From contig JAGEMR010000072.1 of the NCBI GenBank assembly GCA_021030915.1, forward strand, positions 94,102 through 158,101: a stretch of 64,000 nt of DNA, written 5' to 3'. This DNA comes from Astrothelium macrocarpum. Its lineage: Eukaryota; Ascomycota; Dothideomycetes; Trypetheliales; Trypetheliaceae. Made by a program: the position numbers and the translations under genes. This document shows, one piece after another, positions 47,786 to 58,767 of the stretch (within the stretch, counting starts at the first letter, position 1; every line of letters begins with the position of its first letter). The notes beneath the pieces were generated by a model. The model worked only from the letters and a program-made list of their open reading frames with translations. It ran no database searches and was not told where the DNA came from.

Positions 47786-48344
47786 GAATGAGCTTTGCTA
47801 TCAGAGTTTTATGCCCAAGAATAATTCAGGAACATGCATTAAGGGCGTCTGTCATTTAAGTTCTTATTTAAAATTATTAATAAAGCCAGAGGTTACAAAA
47901 AGGAATGTTACAAACCGGAGGAAATACATTTCGCGATGTGCGCTCCAGAGAGACTCTCAATCAAGAATGTCTCTGAGCAGACGGCCTAACATTCCTATTG
48001 GCTCGAGATTATATTGGGGGCTCTCTTTGAAATGTGTACGGCTAAACTTAATTTGCGCGGTCCACGACATTTCTCATTGCAATCCATGGTAATGATTTAA
48101 CGTATATATAATAATTACTTGACTATGCGAAAATCAATTAGACGGAAGCCTGTCTCTACAGACGATTACCCACTAATGTGTCGATCTTCAAGTCTTCGAC
48201 ATGTTTTTTGTCCAATCCAGTAGCCCAGGACGTACCCACGCTTGTACGCAGCAGAAAACAAAGGCGCCAACCACATCGCTCGCCACTTTAACCGAACAGC
48301 GTCCACCCATACTAAGTATCCGCCAACCCATGCCTTTGCCATTC
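47786..48344. other. Intergenic region with a MITE-related end
   Basis: Convergent end of two genes. The only notable piece is 48045-48090. Confidence 0.5.
48045..48090 (-). repeat. MITE-related terminus, copy M5
   Basis: On the minus strand ATTGCAATGAGAAATGTC and then GTGGACCGCGCAAATTAAG match the arm ends of M4 and M1. No clear partner arm was found, so it is a partial or diverged copy. Confidence 0.4.
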
Positions 48345-49594
48345 CTAGGTTTCAACCAGCGGCGTGACCCCCTCCCGTTCCACACCTTCCTCAGCACCCA
48401 TCACCCTGCTCCCCTCCTCTTCATCCTCTCCCTTTCCCTCATCCACCACTGGCCTCCCTTTTCCCCTTCCAATAACAGTACTCTCCCACGCCTCTTTCCC
48501 TACATACCCAACCGTCCCCACGCCGACCCCAAACGCCCTCCCCACCGACCGCGGCCCCCAGGCCCATCCCGCCCCTGAGCCGCTGTGGTAGCAATGAAAC
48601 GCAAACAAGGCTGTCGCACTCCCGAGTAAGGTCCCACATATCACGTCGAAGCCGTGGTGGTGGAAGTCGGCGTATCGCGAGGAAGCGATGTAGAGCGCGA
48701 CAGCGAAGGGGATGCAAGAGAGGACGAAGAGGGTGATGGGCGGTGCTGCGGCGGTGTTTTCGACGCCACGCGGAGGAGGAGCGGTGGAAGTGGAATCTGA
48801 GGCGTGGAGGGGGAGCAGAGTTTTCGAGGAGTGATGGGTCGGAACAGGAGGACCTTGGTGGTGAGGTGAAGAGGAAAGTTGGAGTGAGGGCAGACGGACG
48901 CCGAGTTTGGTAGCCAGCCAGAGCGACAGGTAGAGCAGACCCGCGGCACTGGTACTAGCATGTCCCGAGGGAAAACTGCGAAAGCTGTCTTTCAGCTGCG
49001 CATGATCAGTGGTCTGGCAGATGGACGCCGACACGAGCGTCCAGCGCGCAGAGATATCCTGACCAAAGCCCCCAACCACATGCGAGGCAACGTCCGCGAG
49101 GTCCGGGTCGCACACGGCGAGCATGTGTGGCCGCGGCACGCCAAAGAGGTTCTTAAGCCCCTGCGTGAGGAAATACGCGGTGGCGAGGGAGAGCCCGAGC
49201 CCGAGCCAGCCTACGTGCCATTCCCAGAGCTTGCGGCGCCAGATCTGGGCGCGCGTGAGCTGGTGGCGGGCGTTGGGGCCGGGGATAAGGAAGAGAGTGA
49301 GGATGAGGATGATGATGGCGGGAGCGACGACGGATAAGAGGACGAGAGTGATGACGGAGACGGTGGAGGGGGCGAAGGGGAAGGAGATGTCCAGATCGAG
49401 GAGGGAGAAAGGTCGTTTGTAGGGTTCGATGGAGTTAAAGGCCGCTCCAATACCGGCTGCTGCACTAGAACGAGGGTCAGTCGATGGAAATGAGGAATGC
49501 AGATTGCTTAGACTTACATAATGACAATCCAGTCCAACACATAGGAAAATGTAAGCCGTAACGACGGTCGTCCAAGACACTCTAGGAAATGCAT
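48345..49594 (-). CDS. PAP2-family lipid phosphate phosphatase
   Basis: Exons 49594-49518 and 49464-48345 (53-bp intron, GTAAGT...TCTAG) give 398 residues. The start MHFLECLGRPSLRLTFSYVL is chosen because it joins in frame to AAAGIGAAFNSIEPYKRPF. Six membrane helices are expected. The three-part PAP2 phosphatase signature is complete: KNLFGVPRP, SFPSGHAS and SRYADFHHHGFD, which supply the phosphate-binding Lys/Arg, the Ser-Gly-His and the catalytic His. It resembles Dpp1/Lpp1 enzymes that dephosphorylate diacylglycerol pyrophosphate, phosphatidate and related lipids in vacuole or Golgi membranes. A Ser/His/Pro-rich insert lies between motifs 2 and 3, and the C terminus is acidic. The substrate cannot be told from sequence. 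Confidence 0.88.
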
Positions 49595-50255
49595 TTTGAA
49601 GGTACAGAAAAAGAAGAAAAAGAAAAAAAATGCGGAACAAATGGAAGGAAATTTGTAGATGGAAATGGCTTACCTGACAATGGTGAATCAAACTTAGTCT
49701 TTGTCCTGTTTACGGAAACATGGAAGGCGCCCCAGAACCACAGAGGCGGAGTAGTGCTGAATACGCAATGCGCGTGTAAGCGGTCATCGTAAGGACTTTG
49801 TGTTTCGTTTGCATCTCAAACTGAGGGCCACCCCATACTAGCACTGGCAGACGCCGACCAAACGTGTCGAGAAGCTCGGCTTACTTCATGGCTGACGTCG
49901 AGGTTTCCTGCGCCACAAACTTTGTGCACACGTCTGGGGGGTGCTGGAAGTCGATATGCTAACGTAGCGGGCAAGCTACAGAAATTTGATATTCCTAGGA
50001 AAATATACTCGAATATGATTGCTTTTCAAAGCTTCATGGTATTCCTTCTATCAATACAAAAAGTCTCGTTTATTGCTGAATTCTCAGAGGCTTCACCCCA
50101 AATGGCCTGTGCGCAGCAGCTCTCACACGTGACAAACTACCAACCCATCTCGGCCGATATCAACTTTCACATCAATATGTAAACAGCCACCTGCTATCAT
50201 TCAACTCGAACACACCTGGCATACTCGAGAGCCCATGCGCTCTGAAGTGGTGCCT
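49595..50255. other. Intergenic region
   Basis: Upstream of the PAP2 gene; an A/G-rich run at 49605-49640 lies next to its start. No supported gene. Confidence 0.5.
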
Positions 50256-50984
50256 TTACCAGGCCAAGTCCAAATCCCGCAAATGCTCTATGTCGCGATA
50301 ATCTTTGTAGAAGTGTCCGCCAAGCATCTCAATCGCCTTGCATCGATCTTCCATTGTCAACACGTTCCTTATTCTCCCAACGCCTTTGAATGCTCCATCG
50401 TCGCGGTTGATCTCTAGAACCCAAACACCTTCTTTGCCTTCTTCTCCCTTCTCTCCGGGCCATCCCACCCAGACATCCCATGTGTCTTTTCCGGGCATTG
50501 CGATGCCATAATATTTATGAGCAGACTCGCTTTCAAACCAGCGGCCACCAATCATTCGCAGTCGTTTACAAAACCGGTCTTCCTCCTCTGGATCTGATTC
50601 GCGACGCGAGGGTGAGCCGTTCAAGGGATCAAGTCCTAGGAAATTGACCTCGAAAATGGAGCAAGTGGTATGCGCTACGATGCCGCCCCAGGAAGGCCAG
50701 CAGCGTACCGAAGTGAGGAAGCCCCCAAATTCGACACGATCATGATGGGGCGGGTACATATTAGAAGGGTCAAAAGGGTCTAGGGGTAGAGGAGGGTCTT
50801 GATACTGCCCACTGCTATCGAAATCCACATCGTCGCTGTCCTTCCATGTAGAAGCATGGGGGGAAGCCGAAGTGAACAAGTAGTATGATACAGCAAGTAC
50901 TACTAGAGCAAAGGCGAAGGCGACGACTGGTATCGACATTTTCTGCTCTTGGGAGCTGGCCTTGGTAGATGATTTCTTGTCCAT
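50256..50984 (-). CDS. Hypothetical single-pass membrane protein
   Basis: 242 residues from MDKKSSTKASSQEQKM (ATG at 50984); a longer frame upstream lacks a good start. One membrane helix at about residues 20-37 (IPVVAFAFALVVLAVSYYLF) follows a Lys-rich cytosolic tail, so a type II signal anchor is likely. The rest is a soluble domain with DRVEFGGFLTSVRCWPSWGG, a WVGWPGEKGE loop and a helical end (MEDRCKAIEMLGGHFYKD). Two regions are charged and disordered. I do not recognise the family. Confidence 0.65.
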   Translation of the reverse strand: MDKKSSTKASSQEQKMSIPVVAFAFALVVLAVSYYLFTSASPHASTWKDSDDVDFDSSGQYQDPPLPLDPFDPSNMYPPHHDRVEFGGFLTSVRCWPSWGGIVAHTTCSIFEVNFLGLDPLNGSPSRRESDPEEEDRFCKRLRMIGGRWFESESAHKYYGIAMPGKDTWDVWVGWPGEKGEEGKEGVWVLEINRDDGAFKGVGRIRNVLTMEDRCKAIEMLGGHFYKDYRDIEHLRDLDLAW

Positions 50985-51968
50985 GGTGGATCTATCGAAG
51001 AAGCGAAAAAATTTGCTTAGAGAGCGAACTTTATGCAAATATGGAGACAGAGCTGGGGGAGTGCCCAAACCGTACGTTGTCTACCACGCTATAGATTTGT
51101 TATTATGTTGGCTGTACAGCAATAAGTTTGCTGTGCCGTAATAAATTTACCGTGCCGTCAATCATAGTTTGACCACCAGCTAACGTATCGAGTAGGTAGA
51201 CGCACAAAGCCGTATGATTGCCATGGTCTATCTAGATAGAACTGCGGTCAACGCCCACTAAAATAAATTGTGAGACCAACAAAGCTGCTTGCCATTCTAA
51301 ATGTGATAGAAACTGACGGAACTTCGAATGGGTGCAGGGACCGAGAAAGTGTCAGTTTAATTCTACTCCTGTATCAGATTCTTCTTAATAAGGGAGCGAG
51401 CTAATTCTTTTGTAATTAATGCTACCAGAAATCGTGTGCTTTTCTAATACGCCGTTCGTTGCAGCAAAGGCCCAAATATCCCTCCAAATGCCACTCAAAA
51501 GCAATGATATACATTTATCACTGGAAACATATCCTGCTTGATCACACTGGTCACAAAAAGCCTTTTCGCATACTGATCTATCAATAAGAGCTATTTATAC
51601 CGTACCTTCAAGGGTCGTCGTGTAAGACAGTTTCGTAATCACGAAGTTAAGGACCTCGTGTCTAATATAATGTTCTAGCTTTTGATCTCGATGTACTTCA
51701 CTGATTCGCCTGCAATCCTATTCTTTCCAGTACAAACGATTCATTATCAGTTTCCAAGCAGCATGAATGCTTGAAACGCGCCTCAATATGCAAGTACAAT
51801 ACAGGGTATCCTCTAAAGACGTCTCTTTTTGACACTACATCGCATCACATTTTCCCAGCCAATGAAGACCACTTGCCCATCAAACAGACATTATGTACCA
51901 CCCTATTCGGCGCCTGTCGCTATGCAATCGAGAGAACGGACAACCATAATCACAGTTCAAAGATTTTC
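50985..51968. other. Intergenic region
   Basis: No supported frame on either strand; the frames at 51771-52434 run into or oppose the caspase-like gene and are shadows of it. Confidence 0.5.
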
Positions 51969-53554
51969 TCAAGACCAGCACCACATCAGGAATGCAGAAG
52001 GTATTACCAGAAATGCTCCACCCAAAACAAGCTCACATGCACGACCAAATAGGACAGACCCATGCGAAGGCTCAAGGATAATCTTGCGAACCTGCTCCGG
52101 TACCTCGACCACTGTCAACGACGGAGGTTGTATTCGCGGCAGTTCCGGACGTGGACCGGGGCTCGGGCTTGGACTGGGACTGGGGCTGGATCCCCCCAAG
52201 CCACCTCTGTTATTTACCGTGTTGCGACGCCAGCGCTTCGCGGTGTTGATGGCGGCCGCGGTGTATCGGATTGCAGATGGGCGGGCAGGACTGCTCAGAC
52301 CGATCCAGTCGATGCGTCGGACCCCCACGGCGGCATCGTCGTCCTTGCAGGCTTTTGTCAAGCGTTGGACGAGATCTTTGATTTGTTCTTTGGTTAGGGA
52401 GTCTGTGCGGAGGGCGAATTTGAGGGTCAAGTAGGATTTGATGGGGTTTGTGGTGAAGGAATCCTGACGCTTAACGCTCCGGTCGAGCTCCCGGAGGTGA
52501 ATGTGGCGCCCGGTCAGGTGGGGACGGGGATCACGGTTTAAGAGACAGGAGGTAGTTTCGTCCTTGCTGTACTTGATGATTTGTTGGTTCAAGGCGTGGG
52601 TTGAAAAGGGTTTGTTGAGTGCAACAAGGTGGTTCAAAGCCTGGATCAGTCTGCCCGTGAATGAATGCTCTGGAGTTGAACTAGTCGGCTGACCAGGACC
52701 GGAAGCGGTCAAAATTTCGTAAGTCGGTAGGTCCGGTCTCTCATCTCGGCTCATCAGGCTACTAAAGTATTTTCTCAGAGCATCCCGCGGATGGCCCTTC
52801 TTTGATCCGTCTGGAAATCCGCTGACAATGTCACTCGCAAAACAGCAGTCAAGTATGCTCAAAACGTCGCATTCGACTTCTTCAATCAATGATTGTTCCG
52901 CTGTATTCCAGGAGGCTCGTGCAAAATTGTCAACGACCGTATTCTTGTATTGGCTGCGTGCCGCAATTTCAAGATGTTCCGATCTCTCGTCGAAAACGCC
53001 ATGACCAGTGTAGTACACTATCTAGCACGCAACTTAGCAAGATATCAAAAAAACCAGCATCATGTTCTTACCACAAGATTGTGAGGACCGTCATATTTTT
53101 CAAGAAAGGCTGAAAGGCATTTTCTGAGCTGATGTTGCGCCTTGGTCTCGCCATGTAGTTTAAGCAGCTCCGTCGTGAAGTTGAACTTGTCTTTGAAAAT
53201 GGTCTCCAATTCTCGGACCTTATGGTATAGTAAGCGGCAGTAACCACTGGACCAGTAGAGGGACAAGCTTACTTGATCGGCGCATTCTAGCTCATCCACG
53301 TTGTCATCCCACCGAATGAGAAGTACAGCAACATTTAGATATCCGTTTGGTATTTTCCAATTGCGGCACATCGTGTCCTGCCAATAGTCTTGGAGGTTGG
53401 CGTCCTTGTGGTCCGCATCATTGCTGCCACGAGGCGAGACGCCAGGAGAGAGAAGTGATTCATTGGAGATAAGAGCATTAGGAGAGACATCATTTGGTGC
53501 AAGTGGATCAGGGTTTGTTTGGGTGTTACTGGGTATCCTAATGTGCATGGCCAT
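51969..53554 (-). CDS. Caspase-like (peptidase C14) protein with C-terminal membrane segment
   Basis: Exons 53554-53273, 53218-53072 and 53021-51969 (introns 54 and 50 bp) give 493 residues. The caspase fold is supported by LNVAVLLIRW, the VRELETIF helix, then VYYTGHG with the catalytic His and SILDCCFAS with the Asp-Cys pair of the active site. Paracaspase- and metacaspase-type proteins of this kind are frequent in fungi and are often linked to STAND-based cell-death systems. The C-terminal part has a helix LTKEQIKDLVQRLTKAC, a Ser-Pro repeat (SPSPSPSPSPGP), and a final hydrophobic segment ELVLGGAFLVIPSAFLMW that could anchor it in a membrane. Two STAND genes lie in the same window, but there is no direct link. 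Confidence 0.78.
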
Positions 53555-54318
53555 GTATAACTGGTCTATTGTAAAGTCAAGTGAGGGGTTCTCAGCAGTA
53601 GCTCGCCCGACTGCAGGCTCCCGAGCAAATTAAATGAAGATAGGTGTAAAGTCTGACATGCTAACGACGGCACCTTATCCACATTCAGCTGGCACTAGCT
53701 AGTCGGTCAGACAGGTGTTTGCGCCGCTGTGTGAAAACGGCGAGCGCAATCAATTTGCCTAGATGCCTTATACAATAGGCTGGTATGAGGCTGAGGTATT
53801 AATGATTAGTTTGAAAGGTCGCGACTGATAGGAGCCCTAAATCAAACGATTCTCAGCTCATTGTCGGAGCGCCATTGCGGCTGTTTGAAGCTAGGCAATG
53901 TGTAGTCCAAAATGGAAACAGTGGCTTCACTATCGACTTTATGGGTGGAAAGCCGAGATCGACATGAGCATAGGGCTATGGCGCCATACAAGGGGGCCAT
54001 GCAAACGCAGGCTGTGCCGCGAACAATTGGGGGCCGTTTCCACCAGTGCCACACTCAGAGGCCAGCGCTTACACCAAGATCAGATCTGACTGGGTAAAGT
54101 TGCAGAGATTCAGCGTGATGCTGTTTGAAATCGACGTCTGCAGAGCCGCATTGAGTGCTGTAGCCTACGAGCATGGCCATGTTTAAGAGACTACAAAAGG
54201 GAGTTAGAAGAGCTGTCAAGCTGCTTTCTCCTATTTAGTAGTAACCCAACAATCATTGTCTCTTGCGACCAGCCAATACCACCAATACCTGAAGGAAGTC
54301 AGACACACAAACTTTGCC
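53555..54318. other. Intergenic region between divergent genes
   Basis: Likely holds the promoters of the caspase-like gene (minus) and the small gene at 54319 (plus). No supported frame. Confidence 0.5.
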
Positions 54319-54760
54319 ATGACCACTCAGCTTTTAGAAGACAAGCACATCGAGACAGGCGCAGAAGAGGTACGTGGTGTACGTGCCTCAAATACACGAA
54401 TTTGAATCCTGACCCGATGTAGCCGGAAAGTGGTTCGCCGGAAGGCTTTGCAGGTTGTATACCGCCTTACAAGTCGACGGTTACTGTGTCAAATGATCCC
54501 AACAGAGTGAGTTGTTATCATCCGAGACACATTCAACACACTAAAATACTTTTTCCCAGCCCGCAGCAAGACCAAAGTTTAAGATTGGGAGTAAAGTCTC
54601 TTACAAGGTGACGGAGAACGGGAAAAGCGAAAAGAAGAAATTTGAAGTGACGGGACATCGTGAGATTGGAGGTCACTTTGAGTATATCATCAAGGATGAA
54701 AAAGGAGAGTATGCCGAAGGCGGCGAGTACATTCCTTCTACACGATTGGCTTTTTGGTAG
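54319..54760 (+). CDS. Small basic protein with an SH3/Tudor-like fold candidate
   Basis: Three exons (54319-54369, 54423-54506, 54560-54760) separated by two 53-bp introns (GTACGT and GTGAGT donors, TGTAG and CCCAG acceptors) give 111 residues in one clean frame. The N terminus is acidic. The last 65 residues (KFKIGSKVSYKVTENG ... GHFEYIIKDEKGEYAEG ... IPSTRLAFW) alternate short beta strands with charged turns, as in small SH3/Tudor-like barrels. No signal peptide. Family and function are not recognised. Confidence 0.7.
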
Positions 54761-55075
54761 ACTAGAAGCAATGGAATGGCTTTCAGATCCTATACCAAAA
54801 GGCACACGAGAGCAATCTGCCTTGTGGCCTCCGGGCGATTAATATAATCTTGCACGCCCTAAAACCGACTCGGTTTCTGCAGAATTGAGACACGGTAAAG
54901 CAAACTACCGGAACTGTGCCCAGCTAGGGGTAGATCTAACGAGGCCGGAGCGGCGGGAAATCTGCCTTGTGTAAGCCCATTGAGGCGGAGCAGAGATGGA
55001 ATACATAACCTGGCATCCCGACAATTTTGCACCAAAGCGGCCTCTTCTTTAGATTACTGTTTTGCGCTTTTAGCA

Positions 55076-56465
55076 ATGACTGAAAAATTCGGCCTTGCAG
55101 AAAAGGTGCCTTGTCAACCTGTTTCTCCAATCTCTGCCACATCTGGTGACACAATAATCAACATACCAGACGGCTCTCAAGCGGGTCTAGCGGAACCAGA
55201 TCAGAAGAGTGAGTGCTGCAGCCTGCACAGCAATGAGCCTAACGTTTCTGCCTTGGGCTGCTGTGGCGCAAAACTGACATCACCTTCAGTTTCGTCACAC
55301 TCTAGTTGGAGTTTCAATCCATTCCGACGAGGTGACCAATTGCACGAGACCGTCGTTAGACAACGTTAGTAATCCCATAATCCAATCAAGATGTATGGTT
55401 TCTGAATTTCGGTTCAGTTGAGCATTGTCCTGAAGGATATCCACGCCTTGCGGCTTTTCTATCAAGTGATCAAAACTTTACGCTCTATCGAGGCTTCAGC
55501 TACCTGCACTCTCGCGTTCTGCTTCACTTGCAAGAGGAAGTCGCAGCGCTTGAGCGTGAATTAGATGAACGTGATAAGGAAGATGAAGCGGGCAGTAATA
55601 GCGACCGCTTAAGATGTATCGAGCAAGATTGCGCCGACGCACGAGCAGACGAAGAAGAACGTCCTCGCCATAAAATCATTGCTGATATCAGAAAGAAGCT
55701 CCTCGAATACGGTAATTGCTACACTTGTGGTGCAGTCGCACCCATTGCAAATTAGTTCTGACGCGAGACGTAGATGAGGTTCTCATCAAAGCCAGAGAAA
55801 TGATCTCATTCCAACGCCCAGCAGATCGTGACTACAGATCCGTTAGGACCTGGCTCTTCAATACCAAACCCATTGTTGACGAAGAAGAAGCTTTCATTCG
55901 ATGTAAAGAGGACATTGTCACTCTTCGGCATGGTCGCGAGTGTGCTGGCTTTGACGGACTTGTCGAAGGGATTTTAAAGCGCATGGATTGCCGAGTCACC
56001 AGAGTATGTTTATAGAACTCGTCATGAGCCATGGATAAGGGTTTTGCTAACATTTTCCAGTTTCTTTTCTGCACAAGAGAGCTCCGTCAGAAAACCAAAG
56101 ACAAGCACGTTTACTACTTCTCTCCAACTCGAGTCGATACACTCGTCGGTCTTATCATTACACTTGTAATCTTTGTCCTGCTGATACTTCCGGTTGTTGC
56201 CATGTATCGACTGACCAGTATGGGGCGCGGAACTGTACACAGTACCTTTCAAGCTATTGGAGTTCTCATCGTCTTTACGCTTTTGTTCTCAGGCGCCATG
56301 GCCGCTCTGACAAAAGCCAGAAGACATGAACTTTTTGCTGCGTCTGCTGTAAGTTAGTTGACTAGTACCTGACAGTCGTCCAGATTCAAGCTGATCTATC
56401 TCAACCAGGCGTATTGCGCAGTACTTGTGGTATTCATCAGCAATTTCAGTAACGTCTCTCCGTGA
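55076..56465 (+). CDS. DUF6594-type membrane protein
   Basis: Five exons (55076-55364, 55418-55711, 55756-56003, 56061-56348, 56409-56465) give 391 residues; introns are 44-60 bp and all junctions keep the frame. Cys- and Ser-rich N terminus. The family core starts at CPEGYPRLAAFLSSDQNFTLYRGFSYLHSRVL (about residues 99-130), followed by a coiled coil EEVAALERELDERDKEDE. The second part contains DYRSVRTWLFNTKPIVDEEE, and the C terminus carries three membrane helices (LVGLIITLVIFVLLIL, AIGVLIVFTLLFSGAM, YCAVLVVFISNF). This layout is typical of the large, lineage-expanded fungal DUF6594 family, whose role is not established. Confidence 0.85.
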
Positions 56466-57090
56466 TATCCCTTTGAGAGAACAGTACATATTCTTCAACT
56501 TATGATGATGACTACGCCTCAGAGGCTCCCTGGATTACGTCCAAATAGGACGCGGGTGGAGCTGGAACAGAAAGGAAAATCAGTGGTTCAGGTCATACGA
56601 CCTCTGAGCAGAAACCACAGAGCTAATCAAGCGGATGTCTTGGATATCGAAATGAATATGTATGAATGGCTACGAGAAATGAACTAGGGGCAAAAAAGGT
56701 ATAGTGTGCAATGGACCATTGGGAATCAAATAGTTTTAATATTGGAAGGTGGATTGATTTGTATTCTAGCCCGGCATTGCGCCATGGAATAACTTGAACA
56801 TTGAGTATCATCATTACCCAATCAAAGCTATGACCGATAATATCGAACTATGTTGATTGGATTTGTTCTATCATAAGTAATACATCTGACTGCGGCTAGC
56901 ACTATCTTGTGCCATTATCAACGCCCCGAGTATAAAACTCTAAGTTATGTCCAATCTATTTTCCTGTACACATTTCATGATTAGCTTCATACACCTTTCC
57001 ACGCATGCCGTACACATTCTCATTTTCATAGTGATTCAGCCCCTCTTCAACCTCATCACCCCGATGTAACCCCGAGCATCCCGATTCTCT
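56466..57090. other. Intergenic region
   Basis: Lies between two convergent genes. Nothing recognisable. Confidence 0.5.
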
Positions 57091-57678
57091 TCACAAAAGC
57101 CATCTCCCCAAAAACATCCCCACCAATGCCAGCAATCCCAATCCATTCCCATATTGTCCCGGCGCCCCCACGCCCACAGCCGCCACCCCCGACGAACTGC
57201 TACTACTCGCAGCGCCCGTCGAGCTCGGCGTCACCGTACTCGCATCACTCAGCTTGTCCAACCCCCCGGTGATCGTCACGGGCAAATACGTATTGGGTGG
57301 GATGGTCGTGGTGGTGATAGTCAGGCCATCCTTATCCACTGTGAGCACGCACTGCGTCGGGGTCGCGCTGCTGGTGTCGCAGCTCGCCGTCACCTCGCCG
57401 GTATTGGGCACGCTAATGTTTGCGATGTAGGTGCCTGTGGCCGCGGCGGCGGGGCCGACGGTGAGGGTGGCGTTGTTGTGGGAACCGAGGGCATTGCTGT
57501 CGGGGAAGTTGATCAGATAGGTGGTGGCTGCTTCGTTGGCGGCGATGACGGAGCCGTTGAAGGTTTGTGAGGGCGCGATTAGCACGAGGAGGTTGGTGGT
57601 GAGGGCGCTGCCTGTGGAGGTGGGAGTGCTGGAGATAGAAGCTGGGACGGAGGCTTGGGAGGAGGTGGATGCGGACAT
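57091..57678 (-). CDS. Ser/Thr-rich cell-surface-type protein, GPI-anchor candidate
   Basis: 195 residues from MSASTSSQASVP. It is Ser/Thr/Ala-rich, with LVLIAPSQTFNGSVIAANEAATTYLI resembling a small family of fungal GPI-anchored proteins. Its C-terminal end is a Ser/Gly stretch followed by the hydrophobic tail LGLLALVGMFLGRWLL, the layout of a GPI-attachment signal. No N-terminal signal peptide is present in this frame. An upstream exon could supply one (TTTCATAG, an acceptor-like site, lies about 30 bp before the ATG on the minus strand), but I could not identify it. Cell-wall or membrane location is therefore an inference. Confidence 0.6.
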   Translation of the reverse strand: MSASTSSQASVPASISSTPTSTGSALTTNLLVLIAPSQTFNGSVIAANEAATTYLINFPDSNALGSHNNATLTVGPAAAATGTYIANISVPNTGEVTASCDTSSATPTQCVLTVDKDGLTITTTTIPPNTYLPVTITGGLDKLSDASTVTPSSTGAASSSSSSGVAAVGVGAPGQYGNGLGLLALVGMFLGRWLL

Positions 57679-58767
57679 GGTGGGACAGTGACGAGACTGG
57701 AGTGTAGCTATGAAAGCAAAGCTGTAGTTGGAAGAGGAAGTATTGTAGGGCTGGTTCTCAGGTACGAAAAGCTCTCATTAGGACCTTAAAAGAATGGCAA
57801 AGCGGCCCTTCTTGCTGGATTTGCTGGAGTGAATTACGATCGTGGGAGGCAATGAAGGCAATACGCAACAAATGCAAGATGGCGCGGCAAGACTTAGGAC
57901 AATTGGGAATGTACAAGAGATGGAGGGCAGAGTTATTACACACAATACAAACACGATCTGAGATTGAGACATTAATTGTTTCCGAAAATATACCCATGCC
58001 GTGCCGATCTCAAGCCCGACGCGTTACTAGGGGATGGCTGCGCCTCCCGCTGTGACGCCGCGGGCCTCTCCGTCAGGCCACTCTTTCACCCTTGTCTTGT
58101 CTGTTCTTCATGAATGTGCACTGCAATCGCATTGCAGTTCTATGAATAACGCCGTTTGATTCGACTTCCATGACTACACGTAAATCTAAACATGCTTTGG
58201 GTCATTCCTTCAATCACTACTCGTATTGAATAAAGTTGAAATATTTGTTGTCTAATTTTCTTAGTCTTTCTTAAATGCAATCCCAAACTACCTTGTATCT
58301 GGCTGCTGAGCTACATTATTGGCAGTCGGCCTAATCGTTATCTAAATATGGGAAGCCTTTCAACATTCCAGTTCTTGGGAAGATTACTGCTAAGGGGAAC
58401 ATCGGTCTAGATATATTCCTAGTTCCAAATAAAACCTTTGGCTTCAGAACAACTCTGCTAGTATGAAAACTTGCTCACTGCTATGCTGGATTCGGCAAAC
58501 AAGTGATCGTCCTCTTGCACTCTCACCACGAGCTCCCTGTCCAACACATTGTATTCGTGCTTCAAACTCGAACGTGAGACTTCTATTCAAGCCTTCTGCA
58601 ATCAAGCTTCCTCCAGATGATACTACACAAGATGGTCATCAGTTCAGAATCATTCTGGACGATTTTCTCCAATCTCCTGCTAGAGAAAAGTCACAATCCC
58701 GGAGAGCGTCATTATGATCCCATCAAAAGCACATGGGCACCTTTACTCTGGACCAATCTTAATAGCT
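57679..58767. other. Intergenic region
   Basis: Holds the upstream region of the surface-protein gene and the downstream end of the STAND pseudogene. No supported gene. Confidence 0.5.
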
